Source: Symsagittifera roscoffensis
Lineage: Eukaryota > Xenacoelomorpha > Acoela > Convolutidae
Assembly: GCF_963678635.1 (NCBI RefSeq)
Contig: NC_087066.1
Span: 7,345,954-7,409,953 of the forward strand
Direction: 5' to 3'
DNA length: 64,000 bases
The notes below the pieces were generated by a model. The model searched no databases, had not been told where the DNA came from, and saw only the letters and a program-made list of their open reading frames with translations. The position numbers and the translations under genes are program-made. Below are positions 37,501 to 43,200 of this stretch, one piece after another (the stretch's first letter is position 1; each line of letters opens with the position of its first letter).

Positions 37501-40237
37501 GATGCAATTAAAATGAATTGAAAAACGAATTCAAACATTTGTTAGTTTTTCCTAATTTTACAAATTTTGCTGGTTACACTGGAAGCATGTTTATCTGCAA
37601 AATTTTGGACACTACGTTGTGTGCCTTGATTTTAGAAAAACAAAAGACAAATTGACTGTTTAACAAACCACCCAATTAAAGAGGTTGTTCGTTACCCGGG
37701 TTAGGATTATCTACAACCATTTCTAGACAATAGATGGTAATATATTGAAGAAACTTCAGCTAAGACAAAGAATAGTAACATTTCAAACTTACACTAAACA
37801 ATTTTGTATTTGTGATAATTGGAAACTGATTAGTTTTCTATTAGAATTACCACTTGTACTTGAGAACAAAAAGTTTGGAAGCAAAACAAATCAAACTTAA
37901 CGGCAAAAATTTTCGCTGGGCAAGTCATCAAAGAATCTTCGATTACGTTGACTAAAACAATAAAATAAATAAAAAATAGCAAAAAAAAAAGATTTCAAGT
38001 AAACTTGAAAATAAACATATTCCATAAATTTCTTATTTTTTCTTTCAGTAAAAAGCGATAGAATTAGAGAAAAAACTGCAAAGATTAGAAATGATTGTGG
38101 CTAAATAATGTAAAGTCACTGTTGATTTAAACTGAGTATTCAGTCTTTCAACGTTCCTTTTGTAAATTTTGTGTCATTTAGCCAGTTTTGTCTCAAAGTC
38201 AGTTTTTCGAATTTCAAAGAGAATTCAAATCGAGGCTGAAAAAGCCTCCTTATGATACAACACTCGACCCCCTATGAGCTTTTTTGAAATCGGGGGTAAT
38301 AAAAACAGCCGACGCCATAGTTCCTTCACGTCATGTGGCAGCGTGGTCGCACCCATAATCGTATTTTTCTTCTGCTAGTGAAAAAATGGTGTAATCATAA
38401 AGGTTCACAGGACCGAATTGGTTTTCTGGATTCTTCTCAATATGAAGCAATTTTTTAAATTAATTTTGCATTGCTTTTATTGCCCTTCAAAATCTTGTGC
38501 TAGTTGTTATTTTTAAAGAAAACGTGTTTAACATCTGGTGTTTAATTTGTCATTTTTATGCCATTGTCAGCTAAATGGCTTATTGTACATCTTAAATATG
38601 GTACTATCTTTTTTGATGATTACGATTATGGATAATGATAACTGGATCTCAACAGGGGTGGAGTTGGGGGGGGGGTGCGGGTGTATGGGCGGACGCCCTT
38701 CTTCCCTCAGGGATTCGACCCCCTCACCTCACCAACCAAAGGTCCTACCTTTGGTATTAATTTGCGAATTCCATTTTAGGCCAACGAACCCTAAAACTTT
38801 TTCTTAGGCGCCTTTGGCGCCAATATAGACTAGTTTTGAAGGGGAGTGCGGCGCACCAAAAAGCAACTTCTTGGTCAAATTTTTCCAAAAAATGCATTCC
38901 AAAAAGGGGCGGGGGGTTTAGGGCGGAGTGTTTCGACCCCCTGCCGACCAAAAGGGTTCCCCTTTGAACTGTTTTGAGATATCCATTTATGGTGGCGTAC
39001 CCTAGAATTTTTCTGAGGGCGCCTTTGGCGCCAATATATACTAATTTTGAGATGGGAACGCGCGCCGAAAAAGCGCAATTTTTTTGGTCAAAATTTTCAA
39101 AAAAAAACAAAAACTCCTTTTTTGGCCTGTTCTTTTTCGAAAAATTGCATGCAGGAGAGTTTTTAGTGCTTTGGGAGAGCTCGGAAGATCAATTTGGTTG
39201 ACCTAAAGAAAATTCGACGAAATTGACGAAAATTTTTTGAAAATCTGCACCCCCCCCCCCCCCCCACCCCCCCTCCCTCTCCTCGAGAAAATCCTAGATC
39301 CCCTGCCTGAATCTAAATGTAGAAAAACAAAACAAAAAGAAATCTGAAGCTGATTTTCTAAGATAGTACTAGAATTAATTCGTCGCTTTTTTTATGGGCC
39401 GCACACATAAAAAAACTACATTTTTAACCACAACCTTCACAAATCACAAACGATTGTTAACTATTCAGCTCCGGACATAGAAAAATAGTTCTGAAAACGT
39501 CCAAAATTTGTTTAAACGCCTTGTTTTTGTAATTTTGATCTAGGAGGCGATCTGCACCCGAAGAGTGGAGCTGCACGCATCATGGGCTGTTTCTGGTGGT
39601 TCTTCACCCTCATCATCACAGCCACCTACACCGCCAACTTGGCCGCCTTCCTCACTGTGAACCGAATGGAGACCCCCATAGACTCCTTGCAGAGTCTGGT
39701 GGCCCAGAACAACGTCAAGTACGGAACAGTCAGACACTCCCCCATACATCTGGGTAAGAACATGATTCCAAAATGGCGTTTTTCAAGTCAACTTACCTGC
39801 GGAACATTTGGGATGTTTGAAATTTAAAAAAATTACACTCTTGCCAAAATCTTGGAACCGCACCCTGCTTGAAATTGTGAATCTGGGTCTATATGGCTCA
39901 ACTTTTGAAAGGCGTCCAATTCAAGCTCTCCTAGTTCTTGTTTTGTAGCTAATAGCTCATTTGGTATCTATTTGGGTCGGCAGGGGATCGAACCCCTGAG
40001 GTGGTGGGGTCCGCTTCCCCCTAAATCTGCTTTTGCTTGTATGCCTCTTTCTTGTTTTTAGATTTCAAGAACCAGTCTGAGATGAATGCTCTCTATGAGC
40101 GGATAGCGAACTACTTGGACCACCAGCACAGCAACAAGGACTCTATCCTTGTGGATGATGCCGAGGAGGGGTACAGGAGGGTGAGAGAGGGGGGATACGC
40201 GTTCATGTGGGACAACCCCATTCTACAGTGGATGAAG
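10449..40237 (+). CDS. Ionotropic glutamate receptor subunit (partial gene, exons 1-15)
   Basis: This is a ligand-gated cation channel of the plasma membrane, assembled as a tetramer. Fifteen exons with matching phases give 788 residues. Signal peptide is about 1-18, amino-terminal domain about 20-406, S1 about 465-585, M1 about 587-607, His-rich loop 615-627, pore loop to QQGG at 658-661, M3 with TYTANLAAF at 687-695, and S2 from about 699 to the cut at 788. Arg547 in SQREE matches the carboxylate-binding arginine of the family. Asp780 in FMWD matches the distal ligand-contact position, which is Asp in glycine or D-serine binders and Glu in AMPA/kainate receptors. The Pro/Thr contacts of classical AMPA receptors are replaced (GMLIT). 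DYGVGILI and WDNPILQW resemble delta-type receptors, so I favour a delta-like non-NMDA subunit; an epsilon-type subunit is possible. The end of S2, M4 and the tail are not in the window. Confidence 0.85.
10550..10685. mobile_element. Family C miniature inverted-repeat element, copy near exon 1
   Basis: The right end reads CACAGTTTGGCCTCGTAATG, identical to the right end of the element at 28857-29055. The left end (CATTTCCAGGCCAAA) is a mutated inverted copy. The inner sequence is homologous to the reverse complement of 28857-28950. It is shorter (136 bp), so probably internally deleted. Confidence 0.6.
10686..12377. other. Intron 1, remainder
   Basis: AT-rich intron sequence. The only structure I can support is the family A element at 11243-11770, annotated separately. 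A pyrimidine tract with TATTCAG closes the intron at 12377. Confidence 0.5.
11243..11770 (+). mobile_element. Family A element (Helentron/HINE-like), copy 2
   Basis: It opens with TCCGACCATTG and runs through the same internal blocks as the copy at 32501-33108: AATCGTGATTC, AACCAGTTTGAA, and GACTGTCGAATAT. It closes with an imperfect CTGTCCTACTTGCACTG hairpin and an eroded end. Coding potential is absent. Confidence 0.55.
12378..12524 (+). CDS. iGluR exon 2: amino-terminal domain
   Basis: It enters after TATTCAG and completes a Gly codon (phase 1 to phase 1, 147 nt). It encodes [11 protein letters not shown] through [10 protein letters not shown], with one N-glycosylation sequon (NKT). Translation is open in this frame, and the donor is GTAGGA. 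Intron 2 (12525-13359) is AT-rich and holds a family A fragment. Confidence 0.85.
13083..13233 (-). mobile_element. Family A element, truncated copy
   Basis: Only the outer 150 bp is left: the block with GATATATCACTTG, the CCGAATACAAAGTT motif, and the terminal GGTCGGAA. It matches 18660-18824 and 8030-8153. Confidence 0.5.
13360..13541 (+). CDS. iGluR exon 3: amino-terminal domain
   Basis: 182 nt, phase 1 in and phase 0 out. It encodes [15 protein letters not shown] followed by the [13 protein letters not shown] strand-turn typical of the periplasmic-binding-like fold of iGluR amino-terminal domains. Acceptor GTTTTTAG, donor GTTTGT. Intron 3 (13542-13966) is featureless. Confidence 0.88.
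13967..14213 (+). CDS. iGluR exon 4: amino-terminal domain
   Basis: 247 nt, phase 0 in and phase 1 out. It starts [16 protein letters not shown] and contains a Gly/Thr-rich insertion ([16 protein letters not shown]), then the conserved helix-strand unit [17 protein letters not shown] that pairs with NWTRL-like motifs in the family. Acceptor CTCTCCAG, donor GTAAGT. The insertion is longer than usual for the fold. Confidence 0.9.
14214..14994. other. Intron 4 with C-tract and hAT-like fragment
   Basis: A run of 17 or more C lies near 14511-14528. A minus-orientation hAT-like fragment at about 14690-14830 has the AGTACCAAAGAGGGACCCTTT block and ends in CTAGATCCACTACTG, a mutated terminal repeat of the element at 19819-20215. 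Confidence 0.5.
14995..15103 (+). CDS. iGluR exon 5: amino-terminal domain
   Basis: 109 nt, phase 1 in and phase 2 out. It encodes [20 protein letters not shown] and then a charged segment ending ETEL. Acceptor CTTTCTTTCAG, donor GTAAAA. The split Ser codon (AG|C) is completed by exon 6. Confidence 0.85.
15203..15709 (-). mobile_element. Family A element interrupted by a hAT-like element
   Basis: Outer parts match family A: the CTGTGCAAGTAGC hairpin at the 15205-15230 side and GGTCGGAA at 15703-15710. The middle (about 15351-15600) is a hAT-like miniature element with the GATTCGAC-ACCCTGCCGACC head. Part of the family A core is lost. This dates the hAT insertion after family A. Confidence 0.55.
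15710..16854. other. Intron 5, distal part
   Basis: AT-rich sequence with no supportable element. The intron ends at GTTGTGCAG before exon 6. Confidence 0.45.
16855..16987 (+). CDS. iGluR exon 6: amino-terminal domain
   Basis: 133 nt, phase 2 in and phase 0 out. It encodes [19 protein letters not shown], then a helix [14 protein letters not shown] and TFTWILACP, matching the usual ILLCS-like strand, helix and TWIL segment of iGluR amino-terminal domains. The acceptor is TTGTGCAG. The donor is the weaker GTCAGT, chosen because it keeps the frame into exon 7. Confidence 0.85.
18238..18824 (-). mobile_element. Family A element (Helentron/HINE-like), copy 4
   Basis: A near full-length copy. Read on the minus strand it begins at a mutated TCTGACAATTG, carries GAATCACGACTT, AACCGGTTTTTCTCGACA and AAAAAGGCGCTAA blocks shared with other copies (given here as on the plus strand), and ends with the CTGTG-loop-CACAG hairpin and CTAT. 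The usual 3' terminus would be CTAG. Confidence 0.55.
19819..20215. mobile_element. hAT-like miniature element with target duplication
   Basis: The 397-bp element has 15-bp imperfect terminal inverted repeats: CAGGCGCGGATCTAG at the left and CTAAATCCGCTACTG at the right. It is flanked by an 8-bp near-duplication, CCTTCACA and CCTTCTCA. CAG-starting repeats with 8-bp duplications are characteristic of hAT elements. Inside lie two long G tracts and a GGCGCCAAAGGCGCC palindrome. There is no transposase. Confidence 0.7.
20715..20858 (+). CDS. iGluR exon 7: amino-terminal domain
   Basis: 144 nt, phase 0 in and out. It encodes [20 protein letters not shown] followed by FKPEQHIF and a Gly-rich stretch ([11 protein letters not shown]). 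One N-glycosylation sequon (NIT). Acceptor TTTTCAG, donor GTAAGA. The short intron 7 (20859-21230) is featureless. Confidence 0.88.
21231..21410 (+). CDS. iGluR exon 8: amino-terminal domain
   Basis: 180 nt, phase 0 in and out. It encodes [20 protein letters not shown] through [10 protein letters not shown], the long helix near the end of the domain, and has sequons NMS and NAT. Two in-frame acceptors (TTTTAG at 21224 and TTGCAG at 21230) would differ by two codons; I chose the second. Donor GTTAGT. Confidence 0.82.
22531..22622 (-). repeat. tRNA-like sequence, probable SINE head
   Basis: On the minus strand, TAGGCAGTGGTAGAGG looks like a tRNA D-arm/A-box. About 60 bp on, GGGTTCGAGTCTCGG looks like a B-box and T-arm, whose 5-bp stem can pair with two wobbles. 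No matching acceptor stem is visible and the middle is too irregular for a cloverleaf. A tRNA-derived SINE or a tRNA pseudogene fits better than a working tRNA. Confidence 0.45.
22760..22832. repeat. 36-bp tandem repeat, two copies
   Basis: A unit starting CACTTCCCTCAACGTTTGCC and followed by a T run is repeated at 22761 and 22797 with small changes. It sits in a strand-asymmetric, pyrimidine-rich patch (22660-22980) that also has a short CA microsatellite near 22905. Confidence 0.6.
23822..24134. repeat. Tandem duplication, 162-bp period
   Basis: About 150 bp beginning AGAATAACTACTGCCTACGA is repeated at 23822 and 23984 with almost no differences, joined by a 12-bp spacer. This indicates a recent local duplication. 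It contains no ORF. Confidence 0.85.
25114..26073 (+). pseudogene. PAN/apple plus C-type-lectin-like pseudogene
   Basis: An intronless decayed coding sequence. A signal-peptide-like start at 25114 is followed by a one-base frame change near 25139. A PAN/apple-like Cys pattern ([13 protein letters not shown], then ACLLF) lies at about 25255-25360. After a second frame change near 25440 one frame runs to 26073. It holds [25 protein letters not shown] and LPLCGII, the WxxGxPDN and Cys signature of a C-type lectin domain. That frame is broken by stops at 25483, 25489, 25591 and 25762. The lack of introns suggests a retrocopy, but I see no poly(A) tail. The live parent would be a secreted protein. 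Confidence 0.6.
26159..26846. mobile_element. Element with long terminal inverted repeats
   Basis: The left end (CACCGAGCGCCTATGAATCA and onward to TAATCGATTATA) is an imperfect inverted copy of the right end, whose reverse complement begins CACCAAGCGCCCATGGATT. The repeats are about 33 bp. The interior carries G- and C-rich tracts (26380-26540) and no transposase. I cannot identify a target duplication, so the superfamily is open. Confidence 0.5.
28806..29643. repeat. About 220-bp tandem repeat, 3-4 units
   Basis: The block TGATAATTTTGGTGCTT recurs at 29084, 29304 and 29519 (the first as GTGATAA, the second as GAGATAA). Each is followed by ATCAGT, ATTGGATTAAT, AATCCTGCCA and CTTAATCAGCAGTG. 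An upstream partial unit starts near 28806 (ATGATACGGAATTT) and is interrupted by the miniature element at 28857-29055. Confidence 0.75.
28857..29055. mobile_element. Family C miniature inverted-repeat element
   Basis: A 199-bp element with 20-bp terminal inverted repeats: CATTACGAGGCCAAACCGTG at the left and CACAGTTTGGCCTCGTAATG at the right, one mismatch. It sits inside one unit of the 220-bp tandem repeat, whose uninterrupted copies show the empty site. Other copies are at 10550-10685 and a fragment ends near 30724. Confidence 0.75.
30640..30724. mobile_element. Family C element, fragment
   Basis: It ends in ACACAGTTTGGCATCGTAA, one change from the family C terminus, preceded by GGATTCCAC and GATTCTGCGACAA blocks resembling the interior of the full copy. 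The region just upstream (30360-30560) repeats a GATTCCGC/GATTCTGC motif several times. Confidence 0.4.
31060..31375. mobile_element. hAT-like miniature element, diverged copy
   Basis: It begins CAGGGGCGGTTTTGG, a variant of the hAT-like terminal repeat. It has the GCCAATATATAATAATTTTGA block, AAGGGGAGTGC, and a GTGCTCGGAAAATC tail shared with 38653-39309 and 15351-15600. The right terminus is not clear. Confidence 0.5.
31664..31954 (+). pseudogene. C-type-lectin-like pseudogene fragment
   Basis: This fragment is paralogous to the lectin part of the pseudogene at 25114-26073. [18 protein letters not shown] lines up with [18 protein letters not shown] of the other copy. It then reads [16 protein letters not shown] and [10 protein letters not shown]. 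In-frame TGA codons at 31889, 31913 and 31952 interrupt a recognisable end (KVVCDDFE). The PAN half is missing or unrecognisable. Confidence 0.5.
32501..33108 (+). mobile_element. Family A element (Helentron/HINE-like), best copy
   Basis: 608 bp. It starts TCCGACCATTGACAATG and carries an inverted copy, ATGGTCGGAACA, about 40 bp before the other end. A perfect hairpin CTGTGC-TACTT-GCACAG follows, and the element ends CCGGCTAG. A 5' TC, a 3' hairpin and a CTAG (CTRR) end are known marks of rolling-circle Helitron-type elements. The inverted repeats at unequal distance from the ends suggest the Helentron branch. It has no ORF and so is non-autonomous. Confidence 0.6.
34867..34959 (+). CDS. iGluR exon 9: end of amino-terminal domain
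   Basis: 93 nt, exactly 31 codons, phase 0 in and out. It encodes [20 protein letters not shown] and [11 protein letters not shown], the F-x-L-x-I strand that precedes the GTW motif. I chose the acceptor TGTTTTAG at 34866; the closer ATTAGCAG at 34886 would break the frame. Donor GTGAGT. Confidence 0.8.
35064..35162 (+). CDS. iGluR exon 10: linker to S1
   Basis: 99 nt, 33 codons, phase 0. It starts [10 protein letters not shown], the conserved VGxW-type motif at the junction of the amino-terminal and ligand-binding domains. It ends KKIRVVTVV, the first S1 strand. Acceptor TTATGTAG, donor GTAAGT. Confidence 0.88.
35504..35689 (+). CDS. iGluR exon 11: S1 of ligand-binding domain
   Basis: 186 nt, 62 codons, phase 0. 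It continues V-ESPFVEVE and has the hallmark [18 protein letters not shown] (family pattern GFCxDLLxxLxxxLxFxY), then a glycine-poor loop and [11 protein letters not shown] (family WxGMVGEL). Acceptor GTTTTGCAG, donor GTACCG. Confidence 0.92.
36049..36226 (+). CDS. iGluR exon 12: S1 end and start of M1
   Basis: 178 nt, phase 0 in and phase 1 out. It encodes [20 protein letters not shown], then [14 protein letters not shown], the end of S1. Arg547 in SQREE is the carboxylate-binding arginine. The usual Pro and Thr of APLTIT are Gly and Leu here, so agonist contacts must differ from AMPA receptors. It ends [12 protein letters not shown], the pre-M1 and M1 start. Acceptor GCGTGTAG, donor GTACGT. 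Confidence 0.92.
36695..36898 (+). CDS. iGluR exon 13: M1, His-rich loop and pore helix
   Basis: 204 nt, phase 1 in and out. It encodes the rest of M1 ([13 protein letters not shown]), then an M1-M2 cytoplasmic loop with six His in 13 residues ([13 protein letters not shown]). The pore helix [13 protein letters not shown] follows, with Gln658 at the Q/R site, so the genomic codon is the calcium-permeable, unedited form. Acceptor GCGAAG, donor GTACAG. The acceptor has a poor pyrimidine tract. Confidence 0.88.
36958..37110. repeat. 44-bp tandem repeat, about 3.5 units
   Basis: GACTTMAAA followed by an ATTTCAGCGTGCTAG-like block recurs at 36963, 37007, 37051 and 37094. It starts about 60 bp after the exon 13 donor. 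Confidence 0.7.
37245..37412 (-). repeat. Dispersed repeat D, copy 2
   Basis: This is the reverse complement of 5985-6156 with substitutions and small indels. Two such copies 31 kb apart and in opposite orientation suggest a transposon family, but the ends are not sharp enough to classify. Confidence 0.6.
38653..39309. mobile_element. hAT-like element with duplicated head
   Basis: It starts CAGGGGTGGAGTTGG and ends CCTAGATCCCCTGCCTG. Flanks GATCTCAA and AATCTAAA match at six of eight bases, a possible 8-bp duplication. The head with the GACCCCCT and CCAAAGG blocks and the GGCGCCTTTGGCGCC palindrome occurs twice in tandem (palindromes near 38811 and 39020). The element therefore grew by an internal duplication of about 208 bp. 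A long C tract lies near 39249-39266. Confidence 0.6.
39544..39753 (+). CDS. iGluR exon 14: pore exit, M3 and start of S2
   Basis: 210 nt, phase 1 in and out. It encodes [13 protein letters not shown], then [20 protein letters not shown] and [23 protein letters not shown] is the gating motif of M3 (SYTANLAAF in most receptors). It continues into S2 with [11 protein letters not shown]; the Ser/Thr ligand contacts of AMPA receptors are not conserved here. Acceptor TTGATCTAG, donor GTAAGA. Confidence 0.93.
39960..40036. mobile_element. hAT-like fragment just before exon 15
   Basis: GGGTCGGCAGGGGATCGAAC, then CCCCTGAGG, and CCCCCTAAATCTGCTTTTG reproduce the right end of the element at 19819-20215. 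The mutated terminus overlaps the region where the exon 15 branch point would lie, only 25 bp from the acceptor. Confidence 0.55.
40062..40237 (+). CDS. iGluR exon 15: S2 of ligand-binding domain; source of the satellite
   Basis: 176 nt, phase 1 in and phase 0 out. It encodes [20 protein letters not shown] through [20 protein letters not shown] and [14 protein letters not shown] carries Asp780, the distal ligand-contact residue (Glu in AMPA/kainate, Asp in glycine/D-serine receptors). Acceptor TTGTTTTTAG, donor GTAAGG. The last 96 nt (codons 757-788) together with the first 31 nt of the next intron are the unit that was amplified into the downstream satellite, so this exon end is monomer zero. 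Confidence 0.9.
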
Positions 40238-43200
40238 GTAAGGGTGATGTGGTAATATTATCTTATCCTCTATTCTGGTGGATGATGCAGAGGCAGGGTA
40301 CAGGAGGGTAAGAGAGGGAGGATACGCGTTCATGTGGGACAACCCCATTCTACAGTGGATGAAGGTAAGGGTGATGTGGTAATATTATCTTATCCTCTAT
40401 TCTGGTGGATGATGCAGAGGCAGGGTACAGGAGGGTAAGAGAGGGAGGATACGCGTTCATGTGGGACAACCCCATTCTACAGTGGATGAAGGTAAGGGTG
40501 ATGTGGTAATGTTATATTATCCTCTATTCTGGTGGATGATGCAGAGGAGGGGTACAGGAGGGTGAGAGAGGGGGGTTACGCGTTCATGTGGGACAACCCC
40601 ATTCTACAGTGGATGAAGGTAAGGGTGATGTGGTACTATTATCTTATCCTCTATTCTGGTGGATGATGTAAAGGAGGGGTACAGGAGGGTGAGAGAGGGG
40701 GTTACGCGTTCATGTGGGACAACCCCATTCTACAGTGGAAGAAGGTAAGGGTGATGTGGTAATGTTATATTATCCTCTATTCTGGTGGATGATGCAGAGG
40801 AGGGGTACAGGAGGGTGAGAGAGGGGGGTTACGCGTTCATGTGGGACAACCCCATTCTACAGTGGATGAAGGTAAGGGTGATGTGGTAATATTATCTTAT
40901 CCTCTATTCTGGTGGATGATGTAAAGGAGGGGTACAGGAGGGTGAGAGAGGGGGGTTACGCGTTCATGTGGGACAACCCTATTCTACAGTGGATGAAGGT
41001 AAGGGTGATGTGGTAATATTATCTTATCCTCTATTCTGGTGGATGATGCAGAGGCAGGGTACAGGAGGGTAAGAGAGGGAGGATACGCGTTCATGTGGGA
41101 CAACCCCATTCTACAGTGGATGAAGGTAAGGGTGATGTGGTAATGTTATATTATCCTCTATTCTGGTGGATGATGCAGAGGAGGGGTACAGGAGGGTGAG
41201 AGAGGGGGGTTACGCGTTCATGTGGGACAACCCCATTCTACAGTGGATGAAGGTAAGGGTGATGTGGTAGTATTATCTTATCCTCTATTCTGGTGGATGA
41301 TGTAAAGGAGGGGTACAGGAGGGTGAGACAGGGGGGTTACGCGTTCATGTGGGACAACCCCATTCTACAGTGGATGAAGGTAAGGGTGATGTGTCAATGT
41401 TATATTATCCTCTATTCTGGTGGATGATGCAGAGGAGGGGTACAGGAGGGTGAGAGAGGGGGGTTACGCGTTCATGTGGGACAACCCCATTCTACAGTGG
41501 ATGAAGGTAAGGGTGATGTGGTAATGTTATTTTATCCTCTATTCTGGTTGATGATGCAGAGGCAGGGTACAGGAGGGTAAGAGAGGGAGGATACGCGTTC
41601 ATGTGGGACAACCCCATTCTACAGTGGCTGAAGGTAAGGGTGATGTGGTAATGTTATATTATCCTCTATTCTGGTGGATGATGTAAAGGAGGGGTACAGG
41701 AGGGTGAGAGAGGTGGGTTACGCGTTCATGTGGGACAACCCCATTGTACAGTGGATGAAGGTAAGGGTGATGTGGTAATGTTATATTATCCTCTATTCTG
41801 GTGGATGATGTAAAGGAGGGGTACAGGAGGGTGAGAGAGGTGGGTTACGCGTTCATGTGGGACAACCCCATTCTACAGTGGATGAAGGTAAGGGTGATGT
41901 GGTAATGTTATATTATCCACTAATCTGATGGATGATGTAAAGGAGGGGTACAGGAGGGTGAGAGAGGGGGATACGCGTTCATGTGGGAAACCCCATTCTA
42001 CAGTGGATGAAGGTAAGGGTGATGTGGTAATGTTATATTATCCTCTAATCTGATGGATGATGTAAAGGAGGGGTACAGAAGGGTGAGGGAGGGGGTTACG
42101 CGTTCATGTGGGACAACCCCATTCTACAGTGGATGAAGGTAAGGGTGATGTGGTAATATTATCTTATCCTCTATTCTGGTGGATGATGTAAAGGAGGGGT
42201 ACAGGAGGGTGAGAGAGGGGGGTTACGCGTTCATGTGGGACAACCCCATTCTACAGTGGATGAAGGTAAGGGTGATGTGGTAATATTATCTTATCCTCTA
42301 TCCTGGTGGATGATGCAGAGGCAGGGTACAGGAGGGTAAGAGAGGGAGGATACGCGTTCATGTGGGACAACCCCATTCTACAGTGGATGAAGGTAAGGGT
42401 GATGTGGTAATGTTATATTATCCTCTATTCTGGTGGATGATGCAGAGGAGGGGTACAGGAGGGTGAGAGAGGGGGATTACGTGTTCATGTGGGACAACCC
42501 CATTCTACAGTGGATGAAGGTAAGGGTGATGTGGTAATATTATCTTATCCTCTATTCTGGTGGATGATGTAAAGGAGGGGTACAGGAGGGTGAGAGAGGG
42601 GGGTTACGCGTTCATGTGGGACAACCCCATTCTACAGTGGATGAAGGTAAGGGTGATGTGTCAATGTTATATTATCCTCTATTCTGGTGGATGATGCAGA
42701 GGAGGGGTACAGGAGGGTGAGAGAGGGGGGTTACGCGTTCATGTGGGACAACCCCATTCTACAGTGGATGAAGGTAAGGGTGATGTGGTAATGTTATTTT
42801 ATCCTCTATTCTGGTTGATGATGCAGAGGCAGGGTACAGGAGGGTAAGAGAGGGAGGATACGCGTTCATGTAGGACAACCCCATTCTACAGTGGCTGAAG
42901 GTAAGGGTGATGTGGTTATGTTATATTATCCTCTATTCTGGTGGATGATGTAAAGGAGGGGTACAGGAGGGTGAGAGAGGTGGGTTACGCGTTCATGTGG
43001 GACAACCCCATTGTACAGTGGATGAAGGTAAGGGTGATGTGGTAATGTTATATTATCCTCTATTCTGGTGGATGATGTAAAGGAGGGGTACAGGAGGGTG
43101 AGAGAGGTGGGTTACGCGTTCATGTGGGACAACCCCATTCTACAGTGGATGAAGGTAAGGGTGATGTGGTAATGTTATATTATCCTCTATTCTGGTGATG

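Larger units (their letters stand above)
36899..39543. other. Intron 13 (2.6 kb)
   Basis: It holds a 44-bp tandem repeat (36958-37110), repeat D copy 2 (37245-37412) and a hAT-like element with a duplicated head (38653-39309). The rest (37413-38652, 39310-39543) is AT-rich, and I see nothing in it. Confidence 0.5.

Noticed and set aside
38757-39110. 117-codon minus-strand ORF and its overlapping 67-codon frame
   Set aside because: It lies within the hAT-like miniature element, shows the element's own duplicated head in translation, and has no transposase motif.
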